Shown: positions 54,094 through 62,035 of the stretch, one piece after another
Layout: each line of letters opens with the position of its first letter
How positions within the stretch are numbered: position 1 is the first letter of the stretch
NCBI RefSeq assembly: GCF_000337835.1
Contig: NZ_AOLM01000023.1
Coordinates: 54,649-118,648 of the forward strand
Origin: Haloferax sulfurifontis ATCC BAA-897
Lineage (GTDB): Archaea > Halobacteriota > Halobacteria > Halobacteriales > Haloferacaceae
Direction of reading: 5' to 3'
Length of the DNA stretch: 64,000 bases
Program-made: the position numbers and the translations under genes
Notes under the pieces: model-generated
The model's input: only the letters and a program-made list of their open reading frames with translations
What the model was told of the DNA's origin: nothing
Database searches by the model: none

Positions 54094-54477
54094 ATGGACC
54101 GCAGATTCATCGCCGTCGTCGGGGTGTTCGACCTCCTCATCGCGGGCGGTCTCGCGCTTCTCGGCGCGCTCTCCCACCCGCTTTCTGTCGCCCGGTTCGC
54201 GCTGTTCGTCGCCGCCGGCGTGCTGTTGGTCGTCGCCGGCCTCCGCGAGTCGGTCGCCCTCGGGTCGACGATCCTCCGGTGGCACGTCGTCGCGGGCGCG
54301 GGCTACGTCTGTTTCGGGCTGGCCGTGCTCGCGAACGGTCTCTCGTCCGTCCTCGACGCCCGCGGCGACCCCTATTTCGGCGGGCTGTTTGCGCTTCTGC
54401 TCGCTCCCGTGATGCTGTTCATGGGCGTCGATTACCTCCGCGGCGGCGTCCACTTCGACCGCTCGACGTTCGAGTGA
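54094..54477 (+). CDS. four-helix membrane protein, unknown function
   Basis: A 127-residue protein with hydrophobic segments at about 6-23, 32-52, 62-85 and 93-112. The short acidic C-terminus ends RSTFE. Codon use is typical. No family recognised; similar small membrane proteins accompany transporters, and a molybdate/sulfate transporter follows after about 125 bases. Confidence 0.7.
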   Translation: MDRRFIAVVGVFDLLIAGGLALLGALSHPLSVARFALFVAAGVLLVVAGLRESVALGSTILRWHVVAGAGYVCFGLAVLANGLSSVLDARGDPYFGGLFALLLAPVMLFMGVDYLRGGVHFDRSTFE

Positions 54478-54603
54478 GCGTCGGCACCGACGGTCGCGGG
54501 GCGTCGAGAGCGGCGTAACTCTATTCGGTTTCCTCAGGCGACCATCGTTCCATCTCCCGATTACGCAAATACATTTCCCCGTCGGGACGGAATCACCACC
54601 CAA

Positions 54604-55728
54604 ATGGGCGTCTCGTTCCCGTACGGCGACGAACTCGCGGTGGACTTCGAGTGGCACGAGTTCACCGGCGCGGTGGGGGATTCGGTTACGGTCCTTCCCA
54701 TCGTCGTCGCCGTCGCCCGCCTGACCGACCTCTCGTTGGCGGTCGTGCTCATCTGGTTCGGCGTGTTTCAGGTCGTCTGGGGGCTGTACTACGCGGCCCC
54801 GCTGTCGGTCGAGCCGATGAAGGCGCTGGCCGCGCTCGTCCTCGCCGAGACGGTCACGACCGGCGAGGCGCTCCTCGCCGGGTTCGGCCTCGGCGTCGTC
54901 CTCCTCGCCATCGGTCGCACCCGCTCGCTCGCCCGCGTGAGTCGCTACATCGGCGCGCCCGTCGTCCGCGGCGTCCAGTTCGGCGTCGCGCTCGTCCTCC
55001 TCTCGACGGGCCTCGAACTCGGCGCGGGCGACCTCCCGCTCGCCGGTCTCGCGGTCGCGGTCGCCGCCGTCGCCCTCCTCACCAGACGCTCGAACGTGAG
55101 CGCCCTCGCCGTCCTCGCGGTCGGCGGCGCGGTCGCCTTCGCCGACGTGGGCCACCTGTCGCTCACCGTCCCGTCGGTCGGCGACGCCGGATTGTTCTCG
55201 CTCGGGAACCTCTCGCTCTCGGCCGCGGAGGCCGCGGTCGCACAGTTGGCGATGACCGTCGGCAACGCCGCGCTCGCCACGTCGGTCCTGCTCGCGGACT
55301 ACTTCGACCGGGACATCTCCGCCGACGAACTCGCCACCAGCATGGGCGCGATGAACCTCCTCGCGGTCCCCTTCGGCGGCTTCCCCATGTGCCACGGCAG
55401 TGGCGGCGTCGCCGGCAAGTACGCCTTCGGCGCGCGGACCGCCGGAGCGAACGTCATTCTCGGCGTCGGCTACGTCCTCGTCGCCCTGTTCGCCGCCGAC
55501 GTGGTCGCCGCCTACCCGGTCGCCATGCTCGGCGTCATCCTAGCGATCATCGGCCTGCAACTGGCCCGAACGAGTCTGACCAGCCTGACCCGCGCGGACG
55601 GCTACCCCCTCGTGGTCGCTATCGGCCTCGTCGGCGTCGCGGTGAATCTGGGCGTCGCGTTCGTCGGCGGCGTGGTGGCGTGGCTGGCGTGGGAGCGCTG
55701 GGGCCACGCGGTGTGGGACGGGGAGTGA
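54604..55728 (+). CDS. MOT1-family putative molybdate/sulfate transporter
   Basis: A 374-residue protein with about ten hydrophobic segments. The MOT1 signature is clear: EFTGAVGDSVTVLPIVVAVA at the N-terminus and GLYYAAPLSVEPMKALAALV, and the second half contains GNLSLSAAEAAVAQLAMTVG and FPMCHGSGGVAGKYAFGART. MOT1 proteins import molybdate or sulfate. It fits with the two moeA genes in this window, which need molybdate, although they are 20 kb away. Length matches the family. Confidence 0.88.
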   Translation: MGVSFPYGDELAVDFEWHEFTGAVGDSVTVLPIVVAVARLTDLSLAVVLIWFGVFQVVWGLYYAAPLSVEPMKALAALVLAETVTTGEALLAGFGLGVVLLAIGRTRSLARVSRYIGAPVVRGVQFGVALVLLSTGLELGAGDLPLAGLAVAVAAVALLTRRSNVSALAVLAVGGAVAFADVGHLSLTVPSVGDAGLFSLGNLSLSAAEAAVAQLAMTVGNAALATSVLLADYFDRDISADELATSMGAMNLLAVPFGGFPMCHGSGGVAGKYAFGARTAGANVILGVGYVLVALFAADVVAAYPVAMLGVILAIIGLQLARTSLTSLTRADGYPLVVAIGLVGVAVNLGVAFVGGVVAWLAWERWGHAVWDGE

Positions 55729-55748
55729 CAGTCGGGCCAGTTGGTCGG

Positions 55749-55758
55749 ATTCATAACC
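55749..55758 (+). promoter_or_regulatory. TATA-like box in front of the truncated HFX_2341-family start
   Basis: The sequence ttcataacc lies about 25 bases before the ATG at 55780. A very similar arrangement (ttataactg) precedes the intact gene at 58209, so this is a diverged promoter copy rather than chance. Confidence 0.45.
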
Positions 55759-55769
55759 GACCCCGCACA

Positions 55770-55836
55770 CGTACCACGTATGCAGACGCACATCGTTCCC
55801 GTCGGCTTCGACTACGACCGACTCGCCACCCAATGA
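55770..55836 (+). pseudogene. 5' fragment of an HFX_2341-family gene
   Basis: From the ATG at 55780 the frame reads MQTHIVPVGFDYDRLATQ and stops at 55836 (TGA at 55834-55836). The 55 bases 55770-55824 match 58199-58253 with one mismatch, the start of the intact gene. The rest of this copy is missing. The interval between the copies, about 2.4 kb, is AT-richer and carries unrelated genes. So an allele of the gene was split or a diverged homologue was replaced by an insertion. Confidence 0.65.
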
Positions 55837-55876
55837 ACAGCAGTGTTCCTCAAGGGTGAAGCAAGCTGGATGTCTC

Positions 55877-56336
55877 TCAATAAGAGATTAACTGGTGACA
55901 TTCGACGACTGTTTCGAACCCCACCTGTTCGTAGAGACTGTGCCCTATCTCCGAAGAGTGTAGCACGCTGGGCTCACTTCCTCCTTCCCGTCCAGCTCAC
56001 TTCACCGAGACCTCGGTGGCGGAACTCTTCTGTCACATCGATATTATAGACTCCTGTGATGTCCCCGGTCTGAGAGAGAAGGTCGCACGCGAGGGGCACA
56101 TTTTCTACTCGGCAAACTCGTGAATGAAGCGTTTGGTCTGTGGGCATCGATTCCGGTGACGACTCCTCTGTAATCTCTTTCGGCATACCAAACGTCGACA
56201 CCGAGACAGTCTCAAACGCGGATATTCCGTTGCCGTCAGTCACAGCTTCGATGTCGGATGAGTCGTCGGGTTCTGGACCCGTTGCGAGCGACGTCAGAAC
56301 CATTCCCGGTTGTACGCGCTTTGCTTGTCCGGCCAT
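55877..56336 (-). pseudogene. GNAT acetyltransferase remnant, frameshifted
   Basis: On the minus strand a frame from an ATG at 56336 carries VTDGNGISAFETVSVSTFGMPKEITE and later GVYNIDVTEEFRHRGLG, the beta-4 and acetyl-CoA loop region of a GNAT domain. It goes out of frame at about 55980, and the expected C-terminus (EPSVLHSSEIGHSLYEQVGF) continues in another frame to the stop at 55877-55879. The N-terminal half of a normal protein of this type (about 250 residues) is missing. So this is a broken gene in the inserted segment. Confidence 0.6.
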
Positions 56337-56666
56337 ACTCGACGACAGCGACGAAGAATAATGTATAGTCGAAGAGGACGAATCACCAGGTTTCAGATTA
56401 CCAGAAGACGAGGGGGCCCAGTCCCGAACTTGGAGGCGAGTATGGGTGGGAAATCTCCAAGGAAGAGGCAAATGTTGGTGGATACACAGACAAGTTGATA
56501 GGTAATCTTTGACTGGGTAACGGCTCCGATCACTCCTACTTAAAATCAAAGAGGCATACCCACATGTTTCAGCCATATTCGTACACAAAATCGGATATTC
56601 AGAGAAATTAAGATAAGATTCGTGGATACATCCCATCCTTGAATTATATTCAAGACTCAGATACTC
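56337..56666. other. AT-richer spacer without a convincing gene
   Basis: About 330 bases upstream of the GNAT remnant and downstream of the sulfatase-like gene. Open frames exist, but their predicted peptides (rich in Ser, Pro, Arg without pattern) look non-coding. The interval is part of the inserted AT-richer segment. Confidence 0.5.
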
Positions 56667-57659
56667 TTATTTATACCCAAGTGATTCTAATTTATTGGAT
56701 AGTTGGTTTTCCTCGCCAGGTAAGGGAACATGTTTGGCACCATCGTCCGTGATTGTTGGACGAGGTGAATCTGATTCTAGGACGGCCCAGGGCACGTCTA
56801 CCAGGGGTGAAGAGCGGAGGCCATCAGGGTGGCCATAAACACGAATCGGAAATGGCCAGGCTATTTCACCGAACATGTTCCCGTGGTCTGCAGTCAACAC
56901 TATACGACCGTCTATGTCATTTATGATATTCTTGATGTTCTTTAAAGCAAGATCGAGATTGGACTTATACTCTGACCAAATTTTCTTGATATCCCCGTCA
57001 CCATATCGAAGCTTGCCAAACGGTCCTTCTTTGCCCGTCGTTTTTATCTGCTCATTGATTACCTGTTCTGGGTTATTTTTTGAGCCTTCATCGACTTCGG
57101 CTCCGCCAATAAATGGGATATGAGGTTGCATGAGGTGGACGACAATCCGTTTATTCGGATAATCGTCTACTGCGGCTTTAGCGGCCTTAATCATTGCCTC
57201 CGGACGTACTGTTCCAACATCGTCGTCAAAATCGTCGTGCCAAACATCTATACGGTCATGAAATGAGTCCGGTGCTACACGGGCCGTCCACGGATTTGCT
57301 GTAATATAAACTATATCCCCAAATGAGCGGCCTTCAAAAAGTCGGCTTGTCCATTCAGGTGTTGAACTAGCAGGACTTTCCACCACCTCATAAGAAGAAT
57401 AATTAATACCAGAGTCCGGTATTGTTTCTTCAAACAGGTCGGCGCGACATGCATCGAGAACGAATAAAACATCCCAATCAGTGTATCTGTGTTCCCCACC
57501 AAAGGGGTCTATTGCATTACCACGTCCATAGATGCGCTGTTGTGTTGGGCTAACAACCCGGTTGATGAAGCGGTCACGCCACCAATAGCGGTCATCTCCA
57601 TTCTTCGAAATCTCGGCATATGCATAACGTATCGCTGAAACACCGGGGATGCTGTCCAT
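56667..57659 (-). CDS. sulfatase-like/alkaline-phosphatase-superfamily hydrolase
   Basis: A 330-residue protein with alkaline-phosphatase-superfamily features: DVLFVLDACRADLF at about 63-76 with a metal-binding Asp and a Cys in the catalytic region, HLMQPHIPFIGG, and IVLTADHGNMFGEIAWPFPI near the C-terminus with the second Asp-His metal pair. Formylglycine maturation requires C-x-P-S-R, which is absent; the C in DACRAD may be the nucleophile position in this branch. No signal peptide is clear. Such proteins often lie in archaeal glycan clusters. AT-rich codons point to transfer. Confidence 0.78.
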   Translation of the reverse strand: MDSIPGVSAIRYAYAEISKNGDDRYWWRDRFINRVVSPTQQRIYGRGNAIDPFGGEHRYTDWDVLFVLDACRADLFEETIPDSGINYSSYEVVESPASSTPEWTSRLFEGRSFGDIVYITANPWTARVAPDSFHDRIDVWHDDFDDDVGTVRPEAMIKAAKAAVDDYPNKRIVVHLMQPHIPFIGGAEVDEGSKNNPEQVINEQIKTTGKEGPFGKLRYGDGDIKKIWSEYKSNLDLALKNIKNIINDIDGRIVLTADHGNMFGEIAWPFPIRVYGHPDGLRSSPLVDVPWAVLESDSPRPTITDDGAKHVPLPGEENQLSNKLESLGYK

Positions 57660-57702
57660 TAACTACATACTTAAATACAGCGTTTATTTATATTTGGGGC
57701 TT

Positions 57703-57833
57703 TACGACCGATATTACTTGGAAACGGTCTCACCGAATACCTACGCGAACTCTGCGGCGAGTTAGCCGAGGCGAAGGGTGACGACGTGTACCGACGTATC
57801 CTCGGCGGCGAACGGACTATTGGGGAACACTGA
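57703..57833 (+). pseudogene. C-terminal remnant of an unidentified gene
   Basis: The plus frame ending at TGA 57831-57833 reads GLTEYLRELCGELAEAKGDD then VYRRILGGERTIGEH, a GC-rich, charged, helical tail unlike the AT-rich surroundings. No start codon lies in frame close upstream. I take it as the tail of a gene whose body was lost when the segment was assembled. Family unknown. Confidence 0.35.
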
Positions 57834-58198
57834 TACTGCCAGTCACCCGGTAGCTCCTTACTCAGTGAGTCTCTGAACTCTCACACGACGGACTGTCTGC
57901 GCTCTGGTTGGACTCTGGTAGCAATGATTTCCGTCGCGTTCGCGCGCCAGAGCCATACAGAGTCAACCAACGATACTCGGGAACCCGCTCGAGTGTTGGT
58001 TTACAGCGGCAATTACCACTCTCGAACCCAAATAGCTTCGTTCAGAGGCGCCAACCCACGTATTCATTCCGAAACCGGGAGAAAACTAAAAGATCGAAGG
58101 CCTCTACGTCTGAAATCTCACGAGGACGCGGCGGCAAACACCGGGAATATGCATACCAATGGCCGCCAGTCTGGGACTTTTTATAACTGCCACACCAC
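57834..58198. other. spacer before the intact HFX_2341-family gene
   Basis: No convincing gene. The frames open here have no recognisable pattern. It contains a near inverted repeat, ggttggactctgg at about 57907 with cagagtcaacc at about 57959, and ends in the TATA-like box ttttataac at about 58180, which serves the gene at 58209. Confidence 0.45.
58180..58188 (+). promoter_or_regulatory. TATA-like box of the HFX_2341-family gene
   Basis: The run tttttataac ends 20 bases before the ATG at 58209, about 25 bases by centre, supporting a leaderless transcript and the choice of that ATG over longer upstream frames. Confidence 0.5.
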
Positions 58199-58208
58199 CG
58201 TACCACGT

Positions 58209-59153
58209 ATGCAGACGCACATCGTTCCCGTCGGGTTCGACTACGACCGACTCATCGCGCCGCTCATCCGCGATCAGTTGGACGTGGACCGCGTCATCCT
58301 CCTCGAAGGGGCCGTCGGGAGCGAGGCGAACGTCGAGTACTCGCGGAACCTCTCGGGCAAACTCGAAAAGGACTTCGAGAACCTCCTCGGCGCGGAGACC
58401 GAACGCGTCATCGTCGACGACGTGTACGACTACGACGCGGCGTTCGAGCAGGCGTACGACCTCATCAACGCCGAACTCGACGCCGACGACGAACTCCGCG
58501 GCGACGACGACGAACCCGGCGAGGTGTGGGTCAACGTGAGCGCGATGCCCCGGCCGGTCTCCTTCGCGTTCGCCACCGCCGCCCACTCCATCATGGTCGA
58601 GCGACAGGCCGACCGCGAGCGCATCCACACTTACTACACGGCCCCCGAGAAGTACCTCGAAACCGAACTCGCCGAGGAACTGCGAACCGAGCGGGCGCTC
58701 CTTTCGGACCTCCTCGAATCCGGCGAAATCGACGCCGACCGCATCCGCGAGCGCCTCGACGCCACCTCCGACCTGCTGTCGGAGTTCGACGAGCGCGGGA
58801 CGACCATCGGCGCGAAGCAGATTGACGGCCGCCACATCGTCGAGCTCCCGGTGGCGTCGTTCTCCAACGTCAAGCCGTTCGAGGAGGTCATCCTGTTCAA
58901 ACTCGGCGAACACGGCGAGTTCGGGTCGGTCTCCGAACTCGCGGAGGCGCTCGCCCGCGAGATGAACGAGGAGTACACCGACTCCTTCCGGTCGAAGGTC
59001 ATCTACAACGTCGACCGCCTCGGCCCCGGCGGCAAGGGCTACATCGAACAGGAGGAACGCGGGAAGTCCTACCGGACGCGCCTCTCCAGAATCGGCGAGT
59101 TGTGGGTCCGCGCCCACGCCGACAGCGACGAGTTCCGGACGAGCGAGGAGTGA
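58209..59153 (+). CDS. HFX_2341-family (DUF6293-type) CARF-like winged-helix regulator
   Basis: A 314-residue protein. Residues 1-145 form a Rossmann-like, CARF-type ligand domain (MQTHIVPVGFDYDRL; VWVNVSAMPRPVSFAFATAA). The middle is a helical linker (about 150-210), and the C-terminal 100 residues look like a winged helix (VILFKLGEHGEFGSVSELAEAL, then YIEQEERGKSYRTRLSRIG). Family name and CARF relation are from recall. In CRISPR-linked proteins this fold senses cyclic oligonucleotides, but here no CRISPR genes are near. The ATG follows a TATA-like box; the upstream open frame is not used. Confidence 0.85.
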   Translation: MQTHIVPVGFDYDRLIAPLIRDQLDVDRVILLEGAVGSEANVEYSRNLSGKLEKDFENLLGAETERVIVDDVYDYDAAFEQAYDLINAELDADDELRGDDDEPGEVWVNVSAMPRPVSFAFATAAHSIMVERQADRERIHTYYTAPEKYLETELAEELRTERALLSDLLESGEIDADRIRERLDATSDLLSEFDERGTTIGAKQIDGRHIVELPVASFSNVKPFEEVILFKLGEHGEFGSVSELAEALAREMNEEYTDSFRSKVIYNVDRLGPGGKGYIEQEERGKSYRTRLSRIGELWVRAHADSDEFRTSEE

Positions 59154-59250
59154 GGTCGGCGGCGACGATAGTAGGCATCTGACGGCTATCTGATGGCGGT
59201 TTTGTGAGGTTCGAACCGGCGATACTCCAAGCTGGCTCGGGGCGTGACGG

Positions 59251-59268
59251 TTATATCAGAATATTCTG
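59251..59268 (+). promoter_or_regulatory. TATA-like box with overlapping 12-base palindrome
   Basis: The stretch ttatat (59251-59256) is followed at once by cagaatattctg (59257-59268), a perfect palindrome. The ATG of the DUF4242 gene is 52 bases beyond. A palindrome set against a TATA box suits a repressor operator. Confidence 0.4.
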
Positions 59269-59319
59269 GTAACTATCGAAGAACGGTTATGAGCTCCGGA
59301 GTGCTATACACTAGCTCCT

Positions 59320-59568
59320 ATGCCGCTATACATGGACGTACACCGGAACGTAGAGGGGAGTGCGAAAGACGTCGCCGAGGCCCACCGTGCAGACCTGGAG
59401 ACGCAGGGCAAGTACGGAGTGAACTACAAGCACTACTGGGTCGACGAGACGGACGGCGCGGTGTTCTGTCTCTTCGAGGCACCGAACAAGGAGGCCGGGG
59501 CGAAAGTCCACGAAGAGGCCCACGGCCTCGTCGCCGACGAGATATTCGAAGTCCAGCAAGGCGAGTGA
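59320..59568 (+). CDS. DUF4242-family small protein
   Basis: An 82-residue ferredoxin-like-fold protein. DUF4242 signature: MPLYMDVHRNVEGSAKDVAEAH, then YKHYWVDETDGAVFCLFEAPNKEA, and HGLVADEIFEVQQGE at the C-terminus. Members form oligomers that may bind nickel. The single Cys (FCLFEAP) and His residues could serve as ligands. A 12-base palindrome upstream suggests a specific repressor. Confidence 0.88.
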   Translation: MPLYMDVHRNVEGSAKDVAEAHRADLETQGKYGVNYKHYWVDETDGAVFCLFEAPNKEAGAKVHEEAHGLVADEIFEVQQGE

Positions 59569-59622
59569 GCGCGGCCAGCGCACCCCTCGGCGCGTCCGTT
59601 TGGCGCGACTGTTTTTCGGTTC

Positions 59623-60678
59623 TCAGAACTCCAGCCCGGACGGGTCAGCCGACGGCACGAGCGGACTCGTCGGCAGTTCCGCCGGCGGGTCGGGGAGGTT
59701 GTACTCGCGGGGGGCCACGTCGTTCGGACCGTCGGGGTAGAACACCGACGCGAGCAGTTGGACGTGGTCGCGGCCCGCGTCGAGTTCGAACTGGCCGCCG
59801 CCGTACAGCGACATCCCGCGTTCGTCGGCGTACTCGATGGTGTCGAACAGCGACTCGACCGTGCCGAATCGCGAGGGTTTGACGTTTAGCCACGACGGCT
59901 CGAACGGGAGGGATTTCACGGATTCGACGCCGGTAATCGGGGCGTCCCACGAGACGCGGCCCTCGTGGCCGTCGAACAGCGGGCGCGTCTCGTCGGTGAA
60001 CGCCGGGTCCTCGACGACGGCGTCGGGAAAGCCCGACAGGACGCGCTCGTAGAGTTCCGGGTCCGGGGCTTGGTCCACCTCGGTTCCCTCGTACTGCCCT
60101 TTGAGGTCGAGGATGCGGACGCAGTCGCGGGCGGCGAGCGACGACACAAGCTCGTCGTGCCAATCAGTTGTCGGGTCGAGTTTGAACTCGCAGTCGGGGT
60201 CGCGGTCGAGGAGCGCCTCGACGCGGTCGGCCGACGGCGGGTCGCCGAGTCGGGTGCTCGCCACGAACCGAACCGGGTCGCGCTCGCGGCCGACGGCGGA
60301 CGCGAGGTCGGTTCCGGCCTGCCGGAGCGCGAGGTCGAGGCCGGCGGATTCGAGCGCCCAACGCCGGTAGTGTTCGGCCGTCTCGCGTTCGGGCGGTTTC
60401 GTCGGGAACAGGTCGACGCCGTCGAGCGCCGCGGAGAAGTCGGCGAAGGAGTCGTAGCTTTCGGCGAGGTCGAAGGCGTCCGCGGGCGCGTCCGCGAGGG
60501 CGTCGTGGTCCTCGGCGTCGTACGTCACGTCCTCGCCGCGGCCGACCGCGCCGTCGCCGGCGAGCGAGAACACCGTGGTCTTGCGGAGGAAGCCGCTCGA
60601 CGTGTCGCTCTCGAAGCGGTCGCGGGAGACGGACTCGACGGTTAGCGGCAGGTCGGCCACGCGGTCGAAGAGGCGCAT
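59623..60678 (-). CDS. enolase-superfamily protein
   Basis: A 351-residue TIM-barrel protein. The lid domain (1-115) is followed by barrel strands with acidic metal ligands: ILDLKGQYEGTEV (Asp), AVVEDPAFTDET (Glu-Asp), and RVSWDAPITGVES (Asp). NVKPSRFGTVES carries the Lys on the opposite side of the barrel. The canonical K-x-K pair is not obvious, so the chemistry may differ from muconate or OSB-type enzymes. The ATG at 60678 fits the lid-domain start. Probably monocistronic. Confidence 0.82.
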   Translation of the reverse strand: MRLFDRVADLPLTVESVSRDRFESDTSSGFLRKTTVFSLAGDGAVGRGEDVTYDAEDHDALADAPADAFDLAESYDSFADFSAALDGVDLFPTKPPERETAEHYRRWALESAGLDLALRQAGTDLASAVGRERDPVRFVASTRLGDPPSADRVEALLDRDPDCEFKLDPTTDWHDELVSSLAARDCVRILDLKGQYEGTEVDQAPDPELYERVLSGFPDAVVEDPAFTDETRPLFDGHEGRVSWDAPITGVESVKSLPFEPSWLNVKPSRFGTVESLFDTIEYADERGMSLYGGGQFELDAGRDHVQLLASVFYPDGPNDVAPREYNLPDPPAELPTSPLVPSADPSGLEF

Positions 60679-60747
60679 GGCCCGTCGGTTAGGGTCGGCG
60701 GGACAAAAGGCTACGTCCGGGTCAGTCGGTAGCGCGTCGGTTCCCGG

Positions 60748-61473
60748 TCAGTCGATGACGCCTCGTTCGAGCTTTGCGACCCGCGTCGCGAGCGCGAGGA
60801 ACGTCGCCGCGACCGTCAGGAGGACCGCGCCCGCCGCGGCGTACTCGTGGGCGGGCGAGACGTGCTGGACGACGCCGTCGACGATTGGCTCGGCCGGGAT
60901 GAGCGTGTGGTGCGGCGTGCCGGCGATGGGGACGAAGTAGTCCACGAGGTCGTTGAGGCCGTACCAGCCGACCGCGACGAGGACGGCGAGAGACGGGAAC
61001 TCGGCGTACCGCTGGATGAGAAACGCCTCGACGACCATGGCGAGGTGGCTCCAAAAGAGGAAGTTGTACATCGCCCAGTGGAGGTACGAGAAGTCGGCTT
61101 TGAACGCGAGGAGGACGTACGGCGTCCACAGCCCGAGTTTGAGACAGCCGAAGAACGCGAGGGCGTTGACGTACTCGTTGGACCGTCCGAGTTTCCAGAG
61201 CGCGAGCGACAGCGCGATGAACAGCGTGGCGACCGGGCTGTCGGGGACGAGCGGCCACATCACGACCGGTTCGATGCTGAACTGGTAGCCGTAGTACCAG
61301 AAGCCGAAGGCGGTCCCGACGAGGTTGATGACGACCACGAGCCAGGCGATGTTGAGACCGAAGTTCTCCAGCCACTCCGGCAGGGGTGCGAGCCACCGCG
61401 GCAGGTCGGTCCCCGCCGGGAGGCCGTCGTCGTCGAGCAGTCGGCGCAGTCGGGTCGCCGCGTCCATACCCAC
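60748..61473 (-). CDS. DUF1405-family membrane protein
   Basis: A 241-residue protein with about six hydrophobic segments. Recognisable DUF1405 pieces include FGFWYYGYQFSIEP, WPLVPDSPVATLFIALSL and MYNFLFWSHLAMVVEAFLIQ. The role is unknown in archaea and bacteria. A start two codons downstream (MDAATRL) is equally possible. It neighbours the enolase-like gene in the same direction at 69 bases, so co-transcription is possible. Confidence 0.85.
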   Translation of the reverse strand: MGMDAATRLRRLLDDDGLPAGTDLPRWLAPLPEWLENFGLNIAWLVVVINLVGTAFGFWYYGYQFSIEPVVMWPLVPDSPVATLFIALSLALWKLGRSNEYVNALAFFGCLKLGLWTPYVLLAFKADFSYLHWAMYNFLFWSHLAMVVEAFLIQRYAEFPSLAVLVAVGWYGLNDLVDYFVPIAGTPHHTLIPAEPIVDGVVQHVSPAHEYAAAGAVLLTVAATFLALATRVAKLERGVID

Positions 61474-61554
61474 GCCGAAGCGGGGGTGGACAAAAGTGAT
61501 GCCGGTCTCGGTGACTGCGGCCGGTGTCGGCGGGCGGGGATTACGCTGGCGGCA

Positions 61555-61931
61555 CTGTTGAAATCCTCAGCCGCTGATAGCTTGCTGAGGGCGTGCTGAA
61601 TATAGCGCGCGAGTCGGTCAACGTTTTATTTTCACGTGTGTACAAAATACCATATGAAAAGCCCGGAATCAAACGACAGTAATGGTTCGTGGGTTGATTC
61701 ACACCCCACTACGTTTTTTATATACTTAGTCGCATCCGGCGTTGTAGCAGGGCTAATCTACTCATTCGTATTGAATCAGCCTCTCTCTAGAGGACTTTTG
61801 TACGGCATCACTGCTGGGATTACGTTCGCTACTCTCAACTCTGTGTTTGGAGATTAACTCTTGAGGAGATACGAGACTCGTCCTCTGAGTGTTGCACGCG
61901 ACATTTGTCAAAAAACAGAGCAGTTCAACAG
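61555..61931. mobile_element. possible small insertion bounded by short inverted repeats
   Basis: The sequence ctgttgaa at 61555-61562 is answered by ttcaacag at 61924-61931, an 8-base inverted repeat enclosing about 377 bases of AT-richer DNA with one small gene. The left edge (cactgttgaaatcc) recalls haloarchaeal insertion-sequence ends. No transposase lies inside, so it would be a MITE-like or decayed element. No target-site duplication was established. Confidence 0.3.
61654..61857 (+). CDS. small AT-rich membrane protein, unknown function
   Basis: A 67-residue protein: polar N-terminus (MKSPESNDSNGSW), then FFIYLVASGVVAGLIYSFVL and a second hydrophobic stretch GLLYGITAGITFATLN. Many A/T-ending codons set it apart from neighbours, suggesting transfer. 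The AT-rich tttattt about 28 bases before the ATG may be its TATA box. No homologue recognised. Confidence 0.6.
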   Translation: MKSPESNDSNGSWVDSHPTTFFIYLVASGVVAGLIYSFVLNQPLSRGLLYGITAGITFATLNSVFGD

Positions 61932-62005
61932 AATCACCACAACTCGACCCGAGCGCGAAACACGACCTGTGCGGAATGCGAACGGTTGACGGATGGAAGC
62001 GACCG

Positions 62006-62016
62006 CTTAAGTAAAC
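62006..62016 (+). promoter_or_regulatory. TATA-like box of pdxS
   Basis: The sequence gcttaagtaaa centres about 26 bases before the ATG at 62036, as expected for a leaderless haloarchaeal transcript. Confidence 0.5.
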
Positions 62017-62035
62017 CCAGTCGCAAGCGACGGAT

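Noticed and set aside
55850..58200. CRISPR array or toxin-antitoxin pair in the AT-rich insertion
   Set aside because: No regularly spaced repeats and no recognisable toxin or antitoxin was seen.
57924..58208. Possible N-terminal extension of the HFX_2341-family gene
   Set aside because: A TATA-like box and the duplicated 5' end show that translation starts at 58209; the extension lacks protein character.
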